From positions 1 to 37,825 of the forward strand of contig JANYJA010000032.1 in assembly GCA_025358575.1 (NCBI GenBank): a stretch of DNA of 37,825 bases, read 5' to 3'. Within the stretch, counting starts at the first letter, position 1. The number at the start of each line of letters is the position of its first letter. Source of the stretch: Terriglobia bacterium. Lineage in GTDB: Bacteria; Acidobacteriota; Terriglobia; Bryobacterales; Bryobacteraceae. This document shows, in pieces, positions 16,641-24,335 of this stretch. A program made the position numbers and the translations under genes. The notes beneath the pieces were generated by a model. The model worked only from the letters and a program-made list of their open reading frames with translations. It ran no database searches and was not told the origin of the DNA.

Positions 16641-16923
16641 ATCGGATTTAGCCGACGTCGCAAGCCGGATAGCGGACCTCCAAAAAAAGCTCGATTCATA
16701 CACCAAATCGCAAATGGTGGTCTCGCGAAAACCAAATCTTCGTTTACGAGTGACCTGCCCCAAATGCCACAAACGGGAGGGCCGCCGCGTGAACCGGCAC
16801 TCGTTCGTGGAAGAATGCTTTCGGGCCTTTCGAATTTCTCCCTGGCACTGCGCGTATTGCAAGCACCGCTTCTATTGCTTGGGCCAACGCAACGGTTTGA
16901 AGACTTCGGCGACGGCGATGTAA
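16591..16923 (+). CDS. Small Cys-rich zinc-ribbon-like protein
   Basis: A protein of up to 110 residues (104 if the ATG at 16609 is used) with CPKC in RVTCPKCHKREGRR and, about 35 residues on, CAYC in SPWHCAYCKHRFY. The spacing CxxC...CxxC and the ending CxYCxHRFY are those of a single zinc ribbon; similar modules follow membrane proteins in related bacteria, from memory. An N-terminal amphipathic stretch (VASRIADLQKKLDSY) may form a coiled coil. It overlaps the upstream membrane-protein gene in another frame, and its last 52 bp overlap the convergent gene at 16872-17144. Function unknown; probably nucleic acid or protein binding. Confidence 0.6.
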   Translation: MVPTKQMSARSADVYAKSDLADVASRIADLQKKLDSYTKSQMVVSRKPNLRLRVTCPKCHKREGRRVNRHSFVEECFRAFRISPWHCAYCKHRFYCLGQRNGLKTSATAM

Positions 16924-17144
16924 ACGTTCACGAGGCCGAGCCCGCTGACGGCGCCTCGCAGGTACGCATTTTGCCACCAGAGGTGCCATTGCGGCGCGAA
17001 ATTAGAAAATAAATTTGCCGACCAATTGGGCGTCCAAGGGTAAATAAGCAGAAATAAGCCCAGTTCCAAGCAAAAGAGTGCAAAAAGCAGGTGAGTCAGC
17101 CTGCTATACCAGTTCTTGGATTGCGGTTGCGCGTCCGAATTCAC
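16872..17144 (-). CDS. Small two-helix membrane protein after rnhB
   Basis: A 90-residue protein with a hydrophobic segment at about 16-36 (LTHLLFALFCLELGLFLLIY) and a second at about 63-80 (GAVSGLGLVNVYIAVAEVF), separated by a Trp-rich loop (PWTPNW, PQWHLWW). Its ATG overlaps the rnhB stop as ATGA, so it is translationally coupled and is the last gene of the ffh operon. I recognise no named function. The aromatic loop and two helices suggest an inner-membrane protein. It converges with the Cys-rich gene on the other strand, overlapping by 52 bp, so one of the two annotated 3' ends may need revision. Confidence 0.7.
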   Translation of the reverse strand: MNSDAQPQSKNWYSRLTHLLFALFCLELGLFLLIYPWTPNWSANLFSNFAPQWHLWWQNAYLRGAVSGLGLVNVYIAVAEVFKPLRWPKQ

Positions 17145-17839
17145 GCCGGGGCCTCGGCGGCGAACAGAGCATGGCGGCCATGCAAATCGGGCGGGTAGGG
17201 GCAGCGCGCCCGAACTGGCTCGAAACTAAAGCGGTGCATCAGGCAAGGCCCATGCAGATCGAGTGCACGGATATGTTCAGGAGTTTGATAACCCTTATGA
17301 TTGGCGAGTCCGTAATGCGGATAAATCTCGTGCCACTGACACATGGCCCGATCGCGAAAGACCTTGGCGATAATGGACGCGGCGGCAACCACGTGGCAAC
17401 GCTCATCGCCTTGCAGGAGAGGCTCCTGCGGGAGGTCGAGGTCGAGGCGGACGGCGTCGACCAGAAGGAAGTCCGCGGCTCGCCCCAGGCGCGTAACGGC
17501 CAGCTTCATGGCGAGTCGCGACGCTTGGTAGATGTTGATGCGGTCGATGGTTGCCGCATCGACGGCAGCCACAGCCCAAGCTACCGACCGTTCCTGGATG
17601 CGCTCACAGAGGATCTCGCGGCGTTCGGGAGTCAGTTGCTTGCTGTCGTTCAGGCCGCGAATGGGGCGATCCGAAGACAGGATGACGGCACCAGCGACTA
17701 CGGAACCGAATAACGACCCCCTGCCCACTTCGTCGGCACCCGCTATAACAGCAAAGCCGCGGGCGCGAAGCTCGCGTTCTAGCGTGCCTTCGCATTTCCA
17801 ATTGGGACGCTCAGTCGCTGCCACAAGGAATGCCGCCAC
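17141..17839 (-). CDS. rnhB: Ribonuclease HII
   Basis: Removes ribonucleotides misincorporated into DNA and RNA from RNA-DNA hybrids. The 232-residue protein has the active-site motif GADEVGRGS (Asp and Glu), a third acidic residue in FLLVDAVRLD and the fourth in SIIAKVFRD. GLNDSKQLTPERRE is also typical. The usual Pro after GRG is Ser here (GRGSLFGSVVAG), a minor deviation. The first ~25 residues are poorly conserved, so the GTG at 17839 is provisional. It follows rplS by 27 bp, the order found in many bacteria, and is coupled to a small membrane protein downstream. Confidence 0.95.
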   Translation of the reverse strand: MAAFLVAATERPNWKCEGTLERELRARGFAVIAGADEVGRGSLFGSVVAGAVILSSDRPIRGLNDSKQLTPERREILCERIQERSVAWAVAAVDAATIDRINIYQASRLAMKLAVTRLGRAADFLLVDAVRLDLDLPQEPLLQGDERCHVVAAASIIAKVFRDRAMCQWHEIYPHYGLANHKGYQTPEHIRALDLHGPCLMHRFSFEPVRARCPYPPDLHGRHALFAAEAPA

Positions 17840-17866
17840 GCAAGATGCCGAACGTACCGGCGGGGT

Positions 17867-18214
17867 TTAGGTGCGTTCCTTGAGACGCGCCGCTTTGCCA
17901 CGGAGCCCACGGAGATAGTAAAGCTTGGCGCGCCGAACTCTGCCGGTTCGCACAATGTCGATGTGATCGATCAGTTTGGCGTGCAGCGGGAAGATGCGTT
18001 CCACGCCCTGGCTGAAGCTGACCTTTCGAACCGTGATGGTCTCGCCCATGCCAATGTTATTGCGGGCGATGAGCGTGCCCTCAAAAATCTGAATGCGCTC
18101 TTTGTCGCCTTCTTTGATTTTGACGTGAACCCGGATGGTGTCGCCGGGACGAAACTCGGGGAAATCAGTCCGCCGGTGTTTCAGAATAAACTTGCTTAAC
18201 AGCGCATTCGTCAT
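17867..18214 (-). CDS. rplS: Large ribosomal subunit protein bL19
   Basis: A 115-residue bL19, located at the interface with the 30S subunit. Conserved stretches are [46 protein letters not shown] and [20 protein letters not shown]. The length is normal. It follows trmD by 24 bp and precedes rnhB, as in the widespread rpsP-rimM-trmD-rplS arrangement, so it is expressed with the ribosome-assembly operon. Identification is secure. Confidence 0.98.
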   Translation of the reverse strand: MTNALLSKFILKHRRTDFPEFRPGDTIRVHVKIKEGDKERIQIFEGTLIARNNIGMGETITVRKVSFSQGVERIFPLHAKLIDHIDIVRTGRVRRAKLYYLRGLRGKAARLKERT

Positions 18215-18238
18215 TTCTAGTAACCTTCTCGCAATCTT

Positions 18239-18931
18239 TTAATTTAGCAAATCTGGGCGCAGTCGTGCAGTCTTCAGGCGGGCAGCCTGTTTACGCCAGC
18301 GGCGAATCTCTTCGTGGTTGCCGCTCAGTAGGACATCGGGGACCCTCAAACCGCGAAATTCAGCGGGGCGGGTGTATTGCGGGCAGTCGAGCATTCCCGC
18401 TTCGTGGCCGGCATCACCGAACGATTCGAAGACGGCGGAATCTTCATTTCCGAGGACGCCGGGGGCGAGCCGGGCGATGACGTCGACGACGACGGCGGCG
18501 CCAAGCTCACCGCCGCTGAGGACGAAATCGCCGATGGAAAGTTCTTCGTCTACCAGGTTTTCAGCGACCCGTTCGTCGACGCCTTCGTAGCGCCCGCAGA
18601 TTAGAAGCACTTCTTCAAAAGCGGCGAGACGACGCGCCGCGGCCTGGTTGAATACCGGCCCCTGGGCGGAAAGGAGCACGGTGCGGCGGGAGGGGCCGCG
18701 CTCGGGGAAGATAGCTTCGACGGCGCTGAACAGCGGTTCGGGTTTGAGGAGCATGCCTTCCCCGCCCCCGAAAGGCCGGTCGTCGACGGTTTTATGGCGA
18801 TCGAGAGTCCAGTCGCGAAGATTGTGGATCACGATTTTTATCAGGCCGGTTTCACGGGCGCGGGCGACGACGCCGTGGTCAAACGGACCGGTGAAGAATC
18901 CGGGGAAGATGGTCAGCACATGAAACATCAT
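18239..18931 (-). CDS. trmD: tRNA (guanine37-N1)-methyltransferase
   Basis: TrmD methylates G37 next to the anticodon and prevents +1 frameshifting. From the ATG at 18931 the protein is 230 residues: [13 protein letters not shown], the segment DDRPFGGGEGMLLKPEP, and the trefoil-knot SAM site ICGRYEGVDERV with SIGDFVLSGGELGA. Near the end QYTRPAEFRG and VLLSGNHEEIRRWR are conserved. The frame is open to 19006, but those 25 extra residues lie inside rimM; the ATG at 18931 overlaps the rimM stop as ATGA and matches the family start. It sits in the ffh-rpsP-khpA-rimM-trmD-rplS-rnhB operon. Confidence 0.97.
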   Translation of the reverse strand: MMFHVLTIFPGFFTGPFDHGVVARARETGLIKIVIHNLRDWTLDRHKTVDDRPFGGGEGMLLKPEPLFSAVEAIFPERGPSRRTVLLSAQGPVFNQAAARRLAAFEEVLLICGRYEGVDERVAENLVDEELSIGDFVLSGGELGAAVVVDVIARLAPGVLGNEDSAVFESFGDAGHEAGMLDCPQYTRPAEFRGLRVPDVLLSGNHEEIRRWRKQAARLKTARLRPDLLN

Positions 18932-19443
18932 GACCGGTTGATTTCTTTCAGACCTTCGGGAAGATCGACTTCGATGCGGTGCCCTGCCGGGTCGATCAAG
19001 ACGCAAATGGCGGTGGCGAACGGGATGAGGAGATCGCCGACTTGCAGGAGCTGGGAGCCGCCGCCGTCAACGAGGTCGGTGACGAAACCTAGCGATTCAC
19101 CGGAGGGGCGCTCGAATACTTCACAGCCGATTAGATCGGAGTCAAAAAACTCGCCGGGATCGAGAGCAAGACGCTCGGACGCGGGAATCTGCACTTCGCT
19201 TCCTTGCAGGGGCTCGGCAGCGGAGATGGTATCGATGCCGGCGAACTTGAAGACGAGATGATCATGATGGGTCCACACGGTTTCTACTTCAAAGGGGGCG
19301 CGTTCGGACGTGGAAGGATGAACCAGGGAGACGCTGGTGAGGCGCTGGTAGCGCTCGGGCTTACTGCTGAGGGCAGTGGCCGTGAGTTCGCCGCGATTCC
19401 CGCGCACGCGCCCTAAAACGGCGACGGCGACCCAGCCGCTCAC
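18928..19443 (-). CDS. rimM: Ribosome maturation factor RimM
   Basis: A 171-residue 16S rRNA processing factor that binds uS19 and helps mature the 30S head. The N-terminal domain has [19 protein letters not shown] and the C-terminal PRC-barrel has [19 protein letters not shown] and [11 protein letters not shown]. The GTG start at 19443 overlaps the khpA stop as GTGA, and the end overlaps trmD, so translation is coupled on both sides. The length is normal. The sequence is divergent, as usual for this family, but motifs and context agree. Confidence 0.93.
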   Translation of the reverse strand: MSGWVAVAVLGRVRGNRGELTATALSSKPERYQRLTSVSLVHPSTSERAPFEVETVWTHHDHLVFKFAGIDTISAAEPLQGSEVQIPASERLALDPGEFFDSDLIGCEVFERPSGESLGFVTDLVDGGGSQLLQVGDLLIPFATAICVLIDPAGHRIEVDLPEGLKEINRS

Positions 19444-19670
19444 TCGTTGATGGCGAGCGTGAACCGGCGGTTCAGCTTCATGCCGGCGGCACCGAGAATG
19501 GTCCGAATGGAACGCGCGGTGCGGCCCTGCTTGCCGATCACTTTGCCGAGATCGCTGGGGGCGACCTTCAATTCGAGCACCGTGACCTGCTCGCCCTCGA
19601 TGGCATTAACCACGACATCGCCGGGCAGATCGACCAGCGCCCGAGCGATGTTCTCGACTAATTCTTTCAT
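19440..19670 (-). CDS. khpA: KH-domain RNA-binding protein
   Basis: A 76-residue single KH-domain protein (KhpA, also YlqC). The RNA-binding GxxG loop is GKQG in [19 protein letters not shown], and the N-terminus [14 protein letters not shown] is typical. In other bacteria KhpA binds many RNAs and acts with KhpB in cell division and envelope control; no khpB lies in this window. It stands between rpsP and rimM as in most genomes, 10 nt after rpsP and overlapping rimM by 4 bp. Confidence 0.95.
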   Translation of the reverse strand: MKELVENIARALVDLPGDVVVNAIEGEQVTVLELKVAPSDLGKVIGKQGRTARSIRTILGAAGMKLNRRFTLAINE

Positions 19671-19680
19671 TGCCGCCTCG

Positions 19681-19938
19681 TTAGACGGCGGGCTGCGCGG
19701 CGACCGCCGGGTTGGTCTTGATCAGGCGGGCTACGGTTTCCGAAATCTGCGCGCCGTTTTTGGTCCAATGTTCGATTCTTTCGTGATTCAGAACCACGCG
19801 CGGGGGATGGACCAGCGGGTTATAGTTGCCGACCACCTCAATGTTGCGGCCATCGCGGGCGCGCTCTTTCTCGATTACAACTACTCGGTAAAACGGCTTT
19901 TTCTTGGCGCCGAAACGGGCCAATCGAATCATTAACAT
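19681..19938 (-). CDS. rpsP: Small ribosomal subunit protein bS16
   Basis: An 85-residue bS16 from the ATG at 19938, with [20 protein letters not shown], the conserved [14 protein letters not shown] and the C-terminal [12 protein letters not shown]. The frame stays open to 19965, but the N-terminal signature begins at 19938 and AAGGAAAG lies just upstream as a ribosome binding site. The ffh gene ends at 19955, 16 bp upstream. It belongs to the same operon as its neighbours. Confidence 0.97.
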   Translation of the reverse strand: MLMIRLARFGAKKKPFYRVVVIEKERARDGRNIEVVGNYNPLVHPPRVVLNHERIEHWTKNGAQISETVARLIKTNPAVAAQPAV

Positions 19939-19954
19939 AATCTTTCCTTGTCTC

Positions 19955-21340
19955 TTAGAAACCAAATCCGGGGGGCAGCTTCATTTTACCCAGCTTTCCG
20001 GCCATTTTGCCGCCGGATTTTCCGCCCAGCATGCCGCCGAGCATTCCGCCGGAGAAACTCTTCATCATTTTGCGCGTCTGGGTATACTGTTTGAGCAACT
20101 GGTTCACGTCCTGCACGCTAGTGCCACTGCCCTTCGCAATGCGGCGTCGGCGATTGCCATTAATGATCATGTGGTTGTTGCGCTCGCGGGGCGTCATGGA
20201 GTCGATGATGGCCACGACGCGCGTCATCTCGCCCTCATCCACTTTGACGTTTTGCAGTTCTTTGAGCATGCCGACTTGCGGCATCATCTTCAGGATGGAA
20301 TCGAGCGAGCCGATCTTGCGCATCTGCCGGATCTGATTGCGAAAATCTTCCAGCGTGAACTCATTGTCCATGAGTTTCTGCTGCATCTGCTCGGCTTGCT
20401 TCTTATCGACGAACTCTTCAGCTTTTTCAATGAAGGAGAGGATATCGCCCATGCCGAGGATGCGCGAGGCTGCGCGGTCGGGATAGAAGGGCTCGAAGGC
20501 ATCGGGCTTTTCGCCGACGCCGACGAACTTGAGCGGCTGACCGGTGACGTGGCGAATGGAGAGGGCCGCGCCGCCGCGAGCGTCGCCATCCATCTTGGTT
20601 AGAATGACGCCGGTGATGCCGAGCCGCTTGTGGAATTCCTCGGCGGATTTAACTGCGTCCTGACCGGTCATGGCATCGGCCACGAAGAGAATTTCGACGG
20701 GGCCGAGAAGTTCTTTGAGCTGTTGGAGCTCACCCATCAGATCGTCATCGATGTGCAGGCGACCGGCAGTATCGACGAGCAGGACATCGCGACCGCTGTT
20801 GGTGGCTTCGAGCTTCGCTGAGCGCGCGAGATCGACGGGCAAGGCTTCGCCCGGCGCGCCAAAATAAATCGGGATATTGATCTGTTTGGCGATGACGTTG
20901 AGCTGCTCGCGCGCGGCGGGCCGGTAGATGTCGACTGAGACGACCAGGGGACGGTGACCGTTCTTCGACAGCCAGCGAGCGAGCTTGCCTGTGGAGGTAG
21001 TTTTGCCGGACCCTTGCAGGCCGACGATGAGAAAAACGCTAGGGGGATCGTTGGAGAAGCGGAGCTTGGATTCGTGGCTGCCGAGGACTTTGATCAGCTC
21101 GTCGCGGACGATGGCGATGACCTGCTGCGAAGGAGAAAGGGCCTGGAGCACTTCCTCGCCCATGGCTTTGACCTTGACGGCTTCGATGAGTTGTTTGACA
21201 ACGCGGAAGTTGACGTCGGCTTCAAGGAGCGCCACGCGGATTTCGCGCAGAGCGGCGTCCATATTTTCGGCGGTGAGGCGCCCTTCGCCGCGCAGGTTTT
21301 TGAAGACCCGCTGGAGCTTTTCAGATAGATTGTCGAACAT
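19955..21340 (-). CDS. ffh: Signal recognition particle protein Ffh
   Basis: A 461-residue SRP54 homologue that binds 4.5S RNA and signal sequences and delivers ribosomes to FtsY at the membrane. The N domain opens with MFDNLSEKLQRVFKNLRGEG. The GTPase domain has GLQGSGKTTSTGKLA (P-loop), VDIYRPAAREQL, VDTAGRLHIDDDLM, TKMDGDARGGAAL and GVGEKPDAFEPF. The Met-rich M domain follows, with RIAKGSGTSVQDVNQLLKQY and a Gly/Met/Lys-rich tail. It heads the operon and has the best vegetative-type promoter in the window about 45 nt upstream. The SRP RNA gene is not in this window. Confidence 0.98.
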   Translation of the reverse strand: MFDNLSEKLQRVFKNLRGEGRLTAENMDAALREIRVALLEADVNFRVVKQLIEAVKVKAMGEEVLQALSPSQQVIAIVRDELIKVLGSHESKLRFSNDPPSVFLIVGLQGSGKTTSTGKLARWLSKNGHRPLVVSVDIYRPAAREQLNVIAKQINIPIYFGAPGEALPVDLARSAKLEATNSGRDVLLVDTAGRLHIDDDLMGELQQLKELLGPVEILFVADAMTGQDAVKSAEEFHKRLGITGVILTKMDGDARGGAALSIRHVTGQPLKFVGVGEKPDAFEPFYPDRAASRILGMGDILSFIEKAEEFVDKKQAEQMQQKLMDNEFTLEDFRNQIRQMRKIGSLDSILKMMPQVGMLKELQNVKVDEGEMTRVVAIIDSMTPRERNNHMIINGNRRRRIAKGSGTSVQDVNQLLKQYTQTRKMMKSFSGGMLGGMLGGKSGGKMAGKLGKMKLPPGFGF

Positions 21341-21382
21341 GAGCTAAACAGGCGGGCCACGGGCAACCGCGAATCAGCAATC

Positions 21383-21388
21383 ATTATA
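21383..21388 (-). promoter_or_regulatory. Putative -10 element of the ffh operon
   Basis: A perfect TATAAT on the minus strand, preceded by TG, ends 42 nt upstream of the ffh ATG, giving a leader of about 35 nt. The -35 region is weak (AACCAG at 21411-21406 with a 17-nt spacer). It would drive ffh through rnhB and the small membrane protein. The rest of 21341-21492 holds no gene I can see. Confidence 0.5.
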
Positions 21389-21492
21389 CATTGCGGGCAA
21401 AACGGCTGGTTCGGAGGGAATAATCCGAATTGAATACGAGGGGAAGCTGTTGGGAGACAAAATCAGGTTCACCAGGCAGGTGGGCGAAGCGG

Positions 21493-22407
21493 TCACCGGA
21501 TTAGCGACCCGATTAATTGCCTAACAGCGATCAAGTTTTGTTCGGCGCAAAACCGTTCCAGGTCTTGTGCAATCTTGGCGGCGGCGGCGGGATTCCAGAA
21601 ACTCGCTGTTCCGATTTGCACGGCGGTCGCGCCGGCGATCAGGAATTCGGCGGCATCTTCACCCGTCGCGATTCCCCCCAATCCGATGACTGGAAGTTTG
21701 ACCGCCTGGGCGGCTTGGTATACCATCCGAAGCGCAATGGGCTTGATGGCCGGTCCGGAGAGTCCGCCGAATCCAGCGCCGATTCGGGGACGCCGCGTGC
21801 GCGGATCAATGGCGAGAGCGATAAAGGTATTCACGAGCGAGATGGCGTCGGCACCGGCTTCTTCGGCGGCGCAAGCTAGAGGCTCAATCCGGGCTACGTT
21901 GGGCGAGAGTTTCACAATCACCGGGCGCTGGGCGATGCGCTTCACCCGACTTACTAAGTCGGTTAGAGCGGCGGCATCATTTGAAAAGAAAATTCCGCCG
22001 TGTTTGGTGTTGGGACAGGACACGTTCAATTCATAGGCTGCGATTCCGGATGAGTCATTCAGAACGTGAATCACCTCCAGATAATCTTCGGCGGAGTAAC
22101 CGAACACGTTGCAAAATACAGCACATGGCACGCTACTAAGTTTCGGCAGCTTGTCTTTGACGAAGGACTTCACGCCGATATTCTGCAGGCCGACGGAATT
22201 CATCATTCCAGCCTCCGTTTCCCAAAGGCGAGGGGCCGGATTGCCGTCGATGGGGTCGCGGCTCAGGCCTTTGGTGACTAGGCCGCCAATACTACTTAAG
22301 TCCAGAAGGCGTTCGAACTCGATGCCGTAGGCGAGTGTTCCGGATGCGGCGATTACGGGGTTGCGAAGTTCGATGCCGCAGAAGTTGACCGTGAGGTCTA
22401 CGCTCAC
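21493..22407 (-). CDS. pyrD: Dihydroorotate dehydrogenase, class 1B catalytic subunit
   Basis: Oxidises dihydroorotate to orotate in pyrimidine synthesis. The 304-residue FMN protein has NPVIAASGTLAYG, GNPAPRLWETEAGMMNSVGLQN, and the catalytic Cys in ELNVSCPNTKHGG. Cys at this position marks class 1 enzymes; the sequence resembles NAD-linked class 1B (PyrD-PyrK). GLGGIATGEDAAEFLIAGA and VQIGTA form the phosphate site. The PyrK electron-transfer subunit is not in the window. The GTG start at 22407 overlaps the stop of the upstream AlkP-like gene as GTGA, an odd partner for a pyrimidine gene. Confidence 0.93.
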   Translation of the reverse strand: MSVDLTVNFCGIELRNPVIAASGTLAYGIEFERLLDLSSIGGLVTKGLSRDPIDGNPAPRLWETEAGMMNSVGLQNIGVKSFVKDKLPKLSSVPCAVFCNVFGYSAEDYLEVIHVLNDSSGIAAYELNVSCPNTKHGGIFFSNDAAALTDLVSRVKRIAQRPVIVKLSPNVARIEPLACAAEEAGADAISLVNTFIALAIDPRTRRPRIGAGFGGLSGPAIKPIALRMVYQAAQAVKLPVIGLGGIATGEDAAEFLIAGATAVQIGTASFWNPAAAAKIAQDLERFCAEQNLIAVRQLIGSLIR

Positions 22408-23930
22408 TTGCGGTCTTTCAGGAAGGGGAGCGCTTGGGTCAACACTCGCCCAGTGCTGGATGAGGGCTCGGCGATTCCCACAGCGCGGGACAGCGTGGGC
22501 GCAATGTCGGCTAATTCCACAGCGCTATCCACGACGCCGGGGAGCAACTGCGGGCCGAAGAAAATGAGCGGCACGCGGACGTCGTAATTGTAGATGGAGC
22601 CGTACGAGATGGCGGGGCCGGTACCATAATCCTCGACGAAGCCTGGCGGATAGGAAAGAATCAGGTCGCCGGATCGCGAGGAATGGAAACTGTTACTCAA
22701 GCGCCGCTGCCATTCGCCGGCGTGGGAGCAATCGCCATCGGCTGTGTAATAGGCATTCGCTTTACCTGTGGCCACGGCCGCTTGCCCCGCAAGTTCTCGG
22801 GCCTCGCGTGGGTTCACTTTGGCACTGCGCAATTTTTCGGTATCCAAGTACGCAAAAGGATACAGGTAGGCGCGCAGTAAGTGACGCTCGCCATAGCGCG
22901 CGGCGAGAGCCCGGTCCATGGAGTGAGCCATTTCGTCTCCGGCAATCGATTTAACCGGAGATTGCAGCAGGGGCGCGCCGTGGCATCCCGTGAAAGCCAC
23001 CTGATAGTTTGCGGGGCCCGGCCGATTCTGCAAGAACGACAGGAGGCCTCCGATTTGGCGGTCGAAGTTTGCGACCATGTCGGTTACGAGCGGTGAGTGT
23101 GCGCCGGTTTGGTACGTGAGCGCGCCGAGGGAATCGAGCGAGACGAACACGCAATCGAGGCCGGGCCCGCGACCTAAATTTTCGCGCTGGACCATTTCGC
23201 GCAGCAGTTCGAACTGCATGTACTGGCTGTACGGGGAGGCGTGAAAGAGCGAAAGAAATTCGTCAGGGCGGCCCGGGTCGTACGAAAGGGTGCGCATGGG
23301 GGGGGCTCCAGCGTGCGCATTGATGGCACCCCAGCGTACATTTCGGTATCGCTCGGGCGCGTTGGCGTTCTGAAATGCAGGGAACCAGGAAGGGGAAGCG
23401 CCTCGGGTGGAGGCCCAGCGGCCCTGGTTATCGAGGGCGAAGTTGGTGCTGGCGGCGCGGCCCGTGAGCAGTCCGGAATGCGGTTCGCTAAGGCTGACTG
23501 CGAACACGCGGTTTCGGGCGTCCGCGGCGAGCACTTCTTCCGCGAAAGTTCCAGCCAACAGATTGGCACCCGTGGCGGTGACCGGCTGATTCAGAGATAA
23601 GTCGAACCATCGCTCCGCAACCACGCCATGCGACCCGGGGATGGTGCCGGTCGCAATGGTTGCGAGGCCGCTGGAGGAGAAGGCGGCTGACGCGGCTTGG
23701 CACTCGGTGAAGTAGACGCCTTCTTCCATGAGTTTTTTAAATCCGGAATTGCGGAACCACTTGAAACAGGAAGTGAGGTAATCGGCTCGAAATTGCTCGG
23801 CGACCAATACGATAAGCAGAGACTGCCGGGGGAAGGAGGATGCAGGTGACGGGCGGCTGTTAAAGAATGCCAACGCAGCTGCGGAAGCTGAGAATTCGAA
23901 CTGGCGACGCGAAATTGTCGGCGAAACCAC
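22404..23930 (-). CDS. Degenerate AlkP-superfamily (PafA-like) protein, exported
   Basis: A 508-residue protein with an export signal containing SRRQFEF (twin-arginine-like) and a fold of the alkaline phosphatase/nucleotide pyrophosphatase superfamily, closest by eye to PafA. Landmarks are VLVAEQFRADYL, ATIATGTIPGSHGVVAERW, VFVSLDSLGALTYQTGAHS and YDVRVPLIFFGPQLLPG. Several expected zinc ligands are changed: Asp of the first motif is Glu45, the nucleophile position reads FSSSG (Ser85 instead of Thr), a His four residues after a conserved Asp is Ala, the Asp-His pair reads CH (TGCHGA), and the last His is Tyr (SYGSIYNYD). The frame is intact, so it may be a retained pseudoenzyme or binding protein. 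Start is GTG. It is coupled to pyrD. Confidence 0.72.
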   Translation of the reverse strand: MVSPTISRRQFEFSASAAALAFFNSRPSPASSFPRQSLLIVLVAEQFRADYLTSCFKWFRNSGFKKLMEEGVYFTECQAASAAFSSSGLATIATGTIPGSHGVVAERWFDLSLNQPVTATGANLLAGTFAEEVLAADARNRVFAVSLSEPHSGLLTGRAASTNFALDNQGRWASTRGASPSWFPAFQNANAPERYRNVRWGAINAHAGAPPMRTLSYDPGRPDEFLSLFHASPYSQYMQFELLREMVQRENLGRGPGLDCVFVSLDSLGALTYQTGAHSPLVTDMVANFDRQIGGLLSFLQNRPGPANYQVAFTGCHGAPLLQSPVKSIAGDEMAHSMDRALAARYGERHLLRAYLYPFAYLDTEKLRSAKVNPREARELAGQAAVATGKANAYYTADGDCSHAGEWQRRLSNSFHSSRSGDLILSYPPGFVEDYGTGPAISYGSIYNYDVRVPLIFFGPQLLPGVVDSAVELADIAPTLSRAVGIAEPSSSTGRVLTQALPFLKDRK

Positions 23931-23937
23931 TGCAGGA

Positions 23938-23943
23938 AGTTTA
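23938..23943 (-). promoter_or_regulatory. Putative -10 element, leaderless start
   Basis: TAAACT on the minus strand lies 7 nt before the GTG at 23930, with no ribosome binding site between. It fits the TAnnnT pattern only loosely and is the weakest of the five such cases. Confidence 0.25.
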
Positions 23944-24017
23944 ACAAACTGCCGATATAGCGGAATAATGAGAGTTTTAGCGCACCAAATACTCTAAAGA
24001 ATAGGCGAACTCAACTC

Positions 24018-24326
24018 ATGCAAGACATAAATTTCCCCGCAATGGAATCCGCGCGCAAGGCGAAGGGCGTGACGCTCGAGCAGATTTCGGCGTTGACCAA
24101 AATCTCGGTGCGATGGCTTCAGGCGATTGAAAGCAGCGAGTTTAAGAAACTTCCAGGGGGAATTTACGACATCAGCTACATCCGTCAGTATGCCGAGGCG
24201 ATAGGTTGGGACGCGGCCGAGTTGCTGGCGGATTACCGCGCCAAAACCGAAATACTGCCCGCTGGCCCGATCACAAAAAAACCCGGAAGCTCCCTTTTAG
24301 GAAGCCTCCGAGCCGCTTTCGCGTGA
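24018..24326 (+). CDS. Small helix-turn-helix protein, RodZ N-terminal-like
   Basis: A 102-residue protein whose residues 8-75 form an XRE-type helix-turn-helix of the kind found at the N-terminus of RodZ: SARKAKGVTLEQISALTKIS, then FKKLPGGIYDISYIRQYAEAIGWD. It has no membrane helix, so it is not RodZ itself. A short basic tail follows. It may bind DNA or act as a protein-protein adaptor. It is divergent from the AlkP-like gene and convergent with the PDZ gene, ending 9 bp from that gene's stop. The 87-bp divergent region has an imperfect inverted repeat (AGAGT at 23971, ACTCT at 23991) that could be its own operator. Confidence 0.75.
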   Translation: MQDINFPAMESARKAKGVTLEQISALTKISVRWLQAIESSEFKKLPGGIYDISYIRQYAEAIGWDAAELLADYRAKTEILPAGPITKKPGSSLLGSLRAAFA

Positions 24327-24335
24327 TTCGCGCCG

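Noticed and set aside
18932-19006. N-terminal extension of trmD
   Set aside because: It lies inside rimM, and the family N-terminus begins at the ATG that overlaps the rimM stop.
24283-24335. GGAAGC repeats as a bidirectional terminator between the HTH and PDZ genes
   Set aside because: The arms do not pair well enough, and they lie within the HTH coding region.
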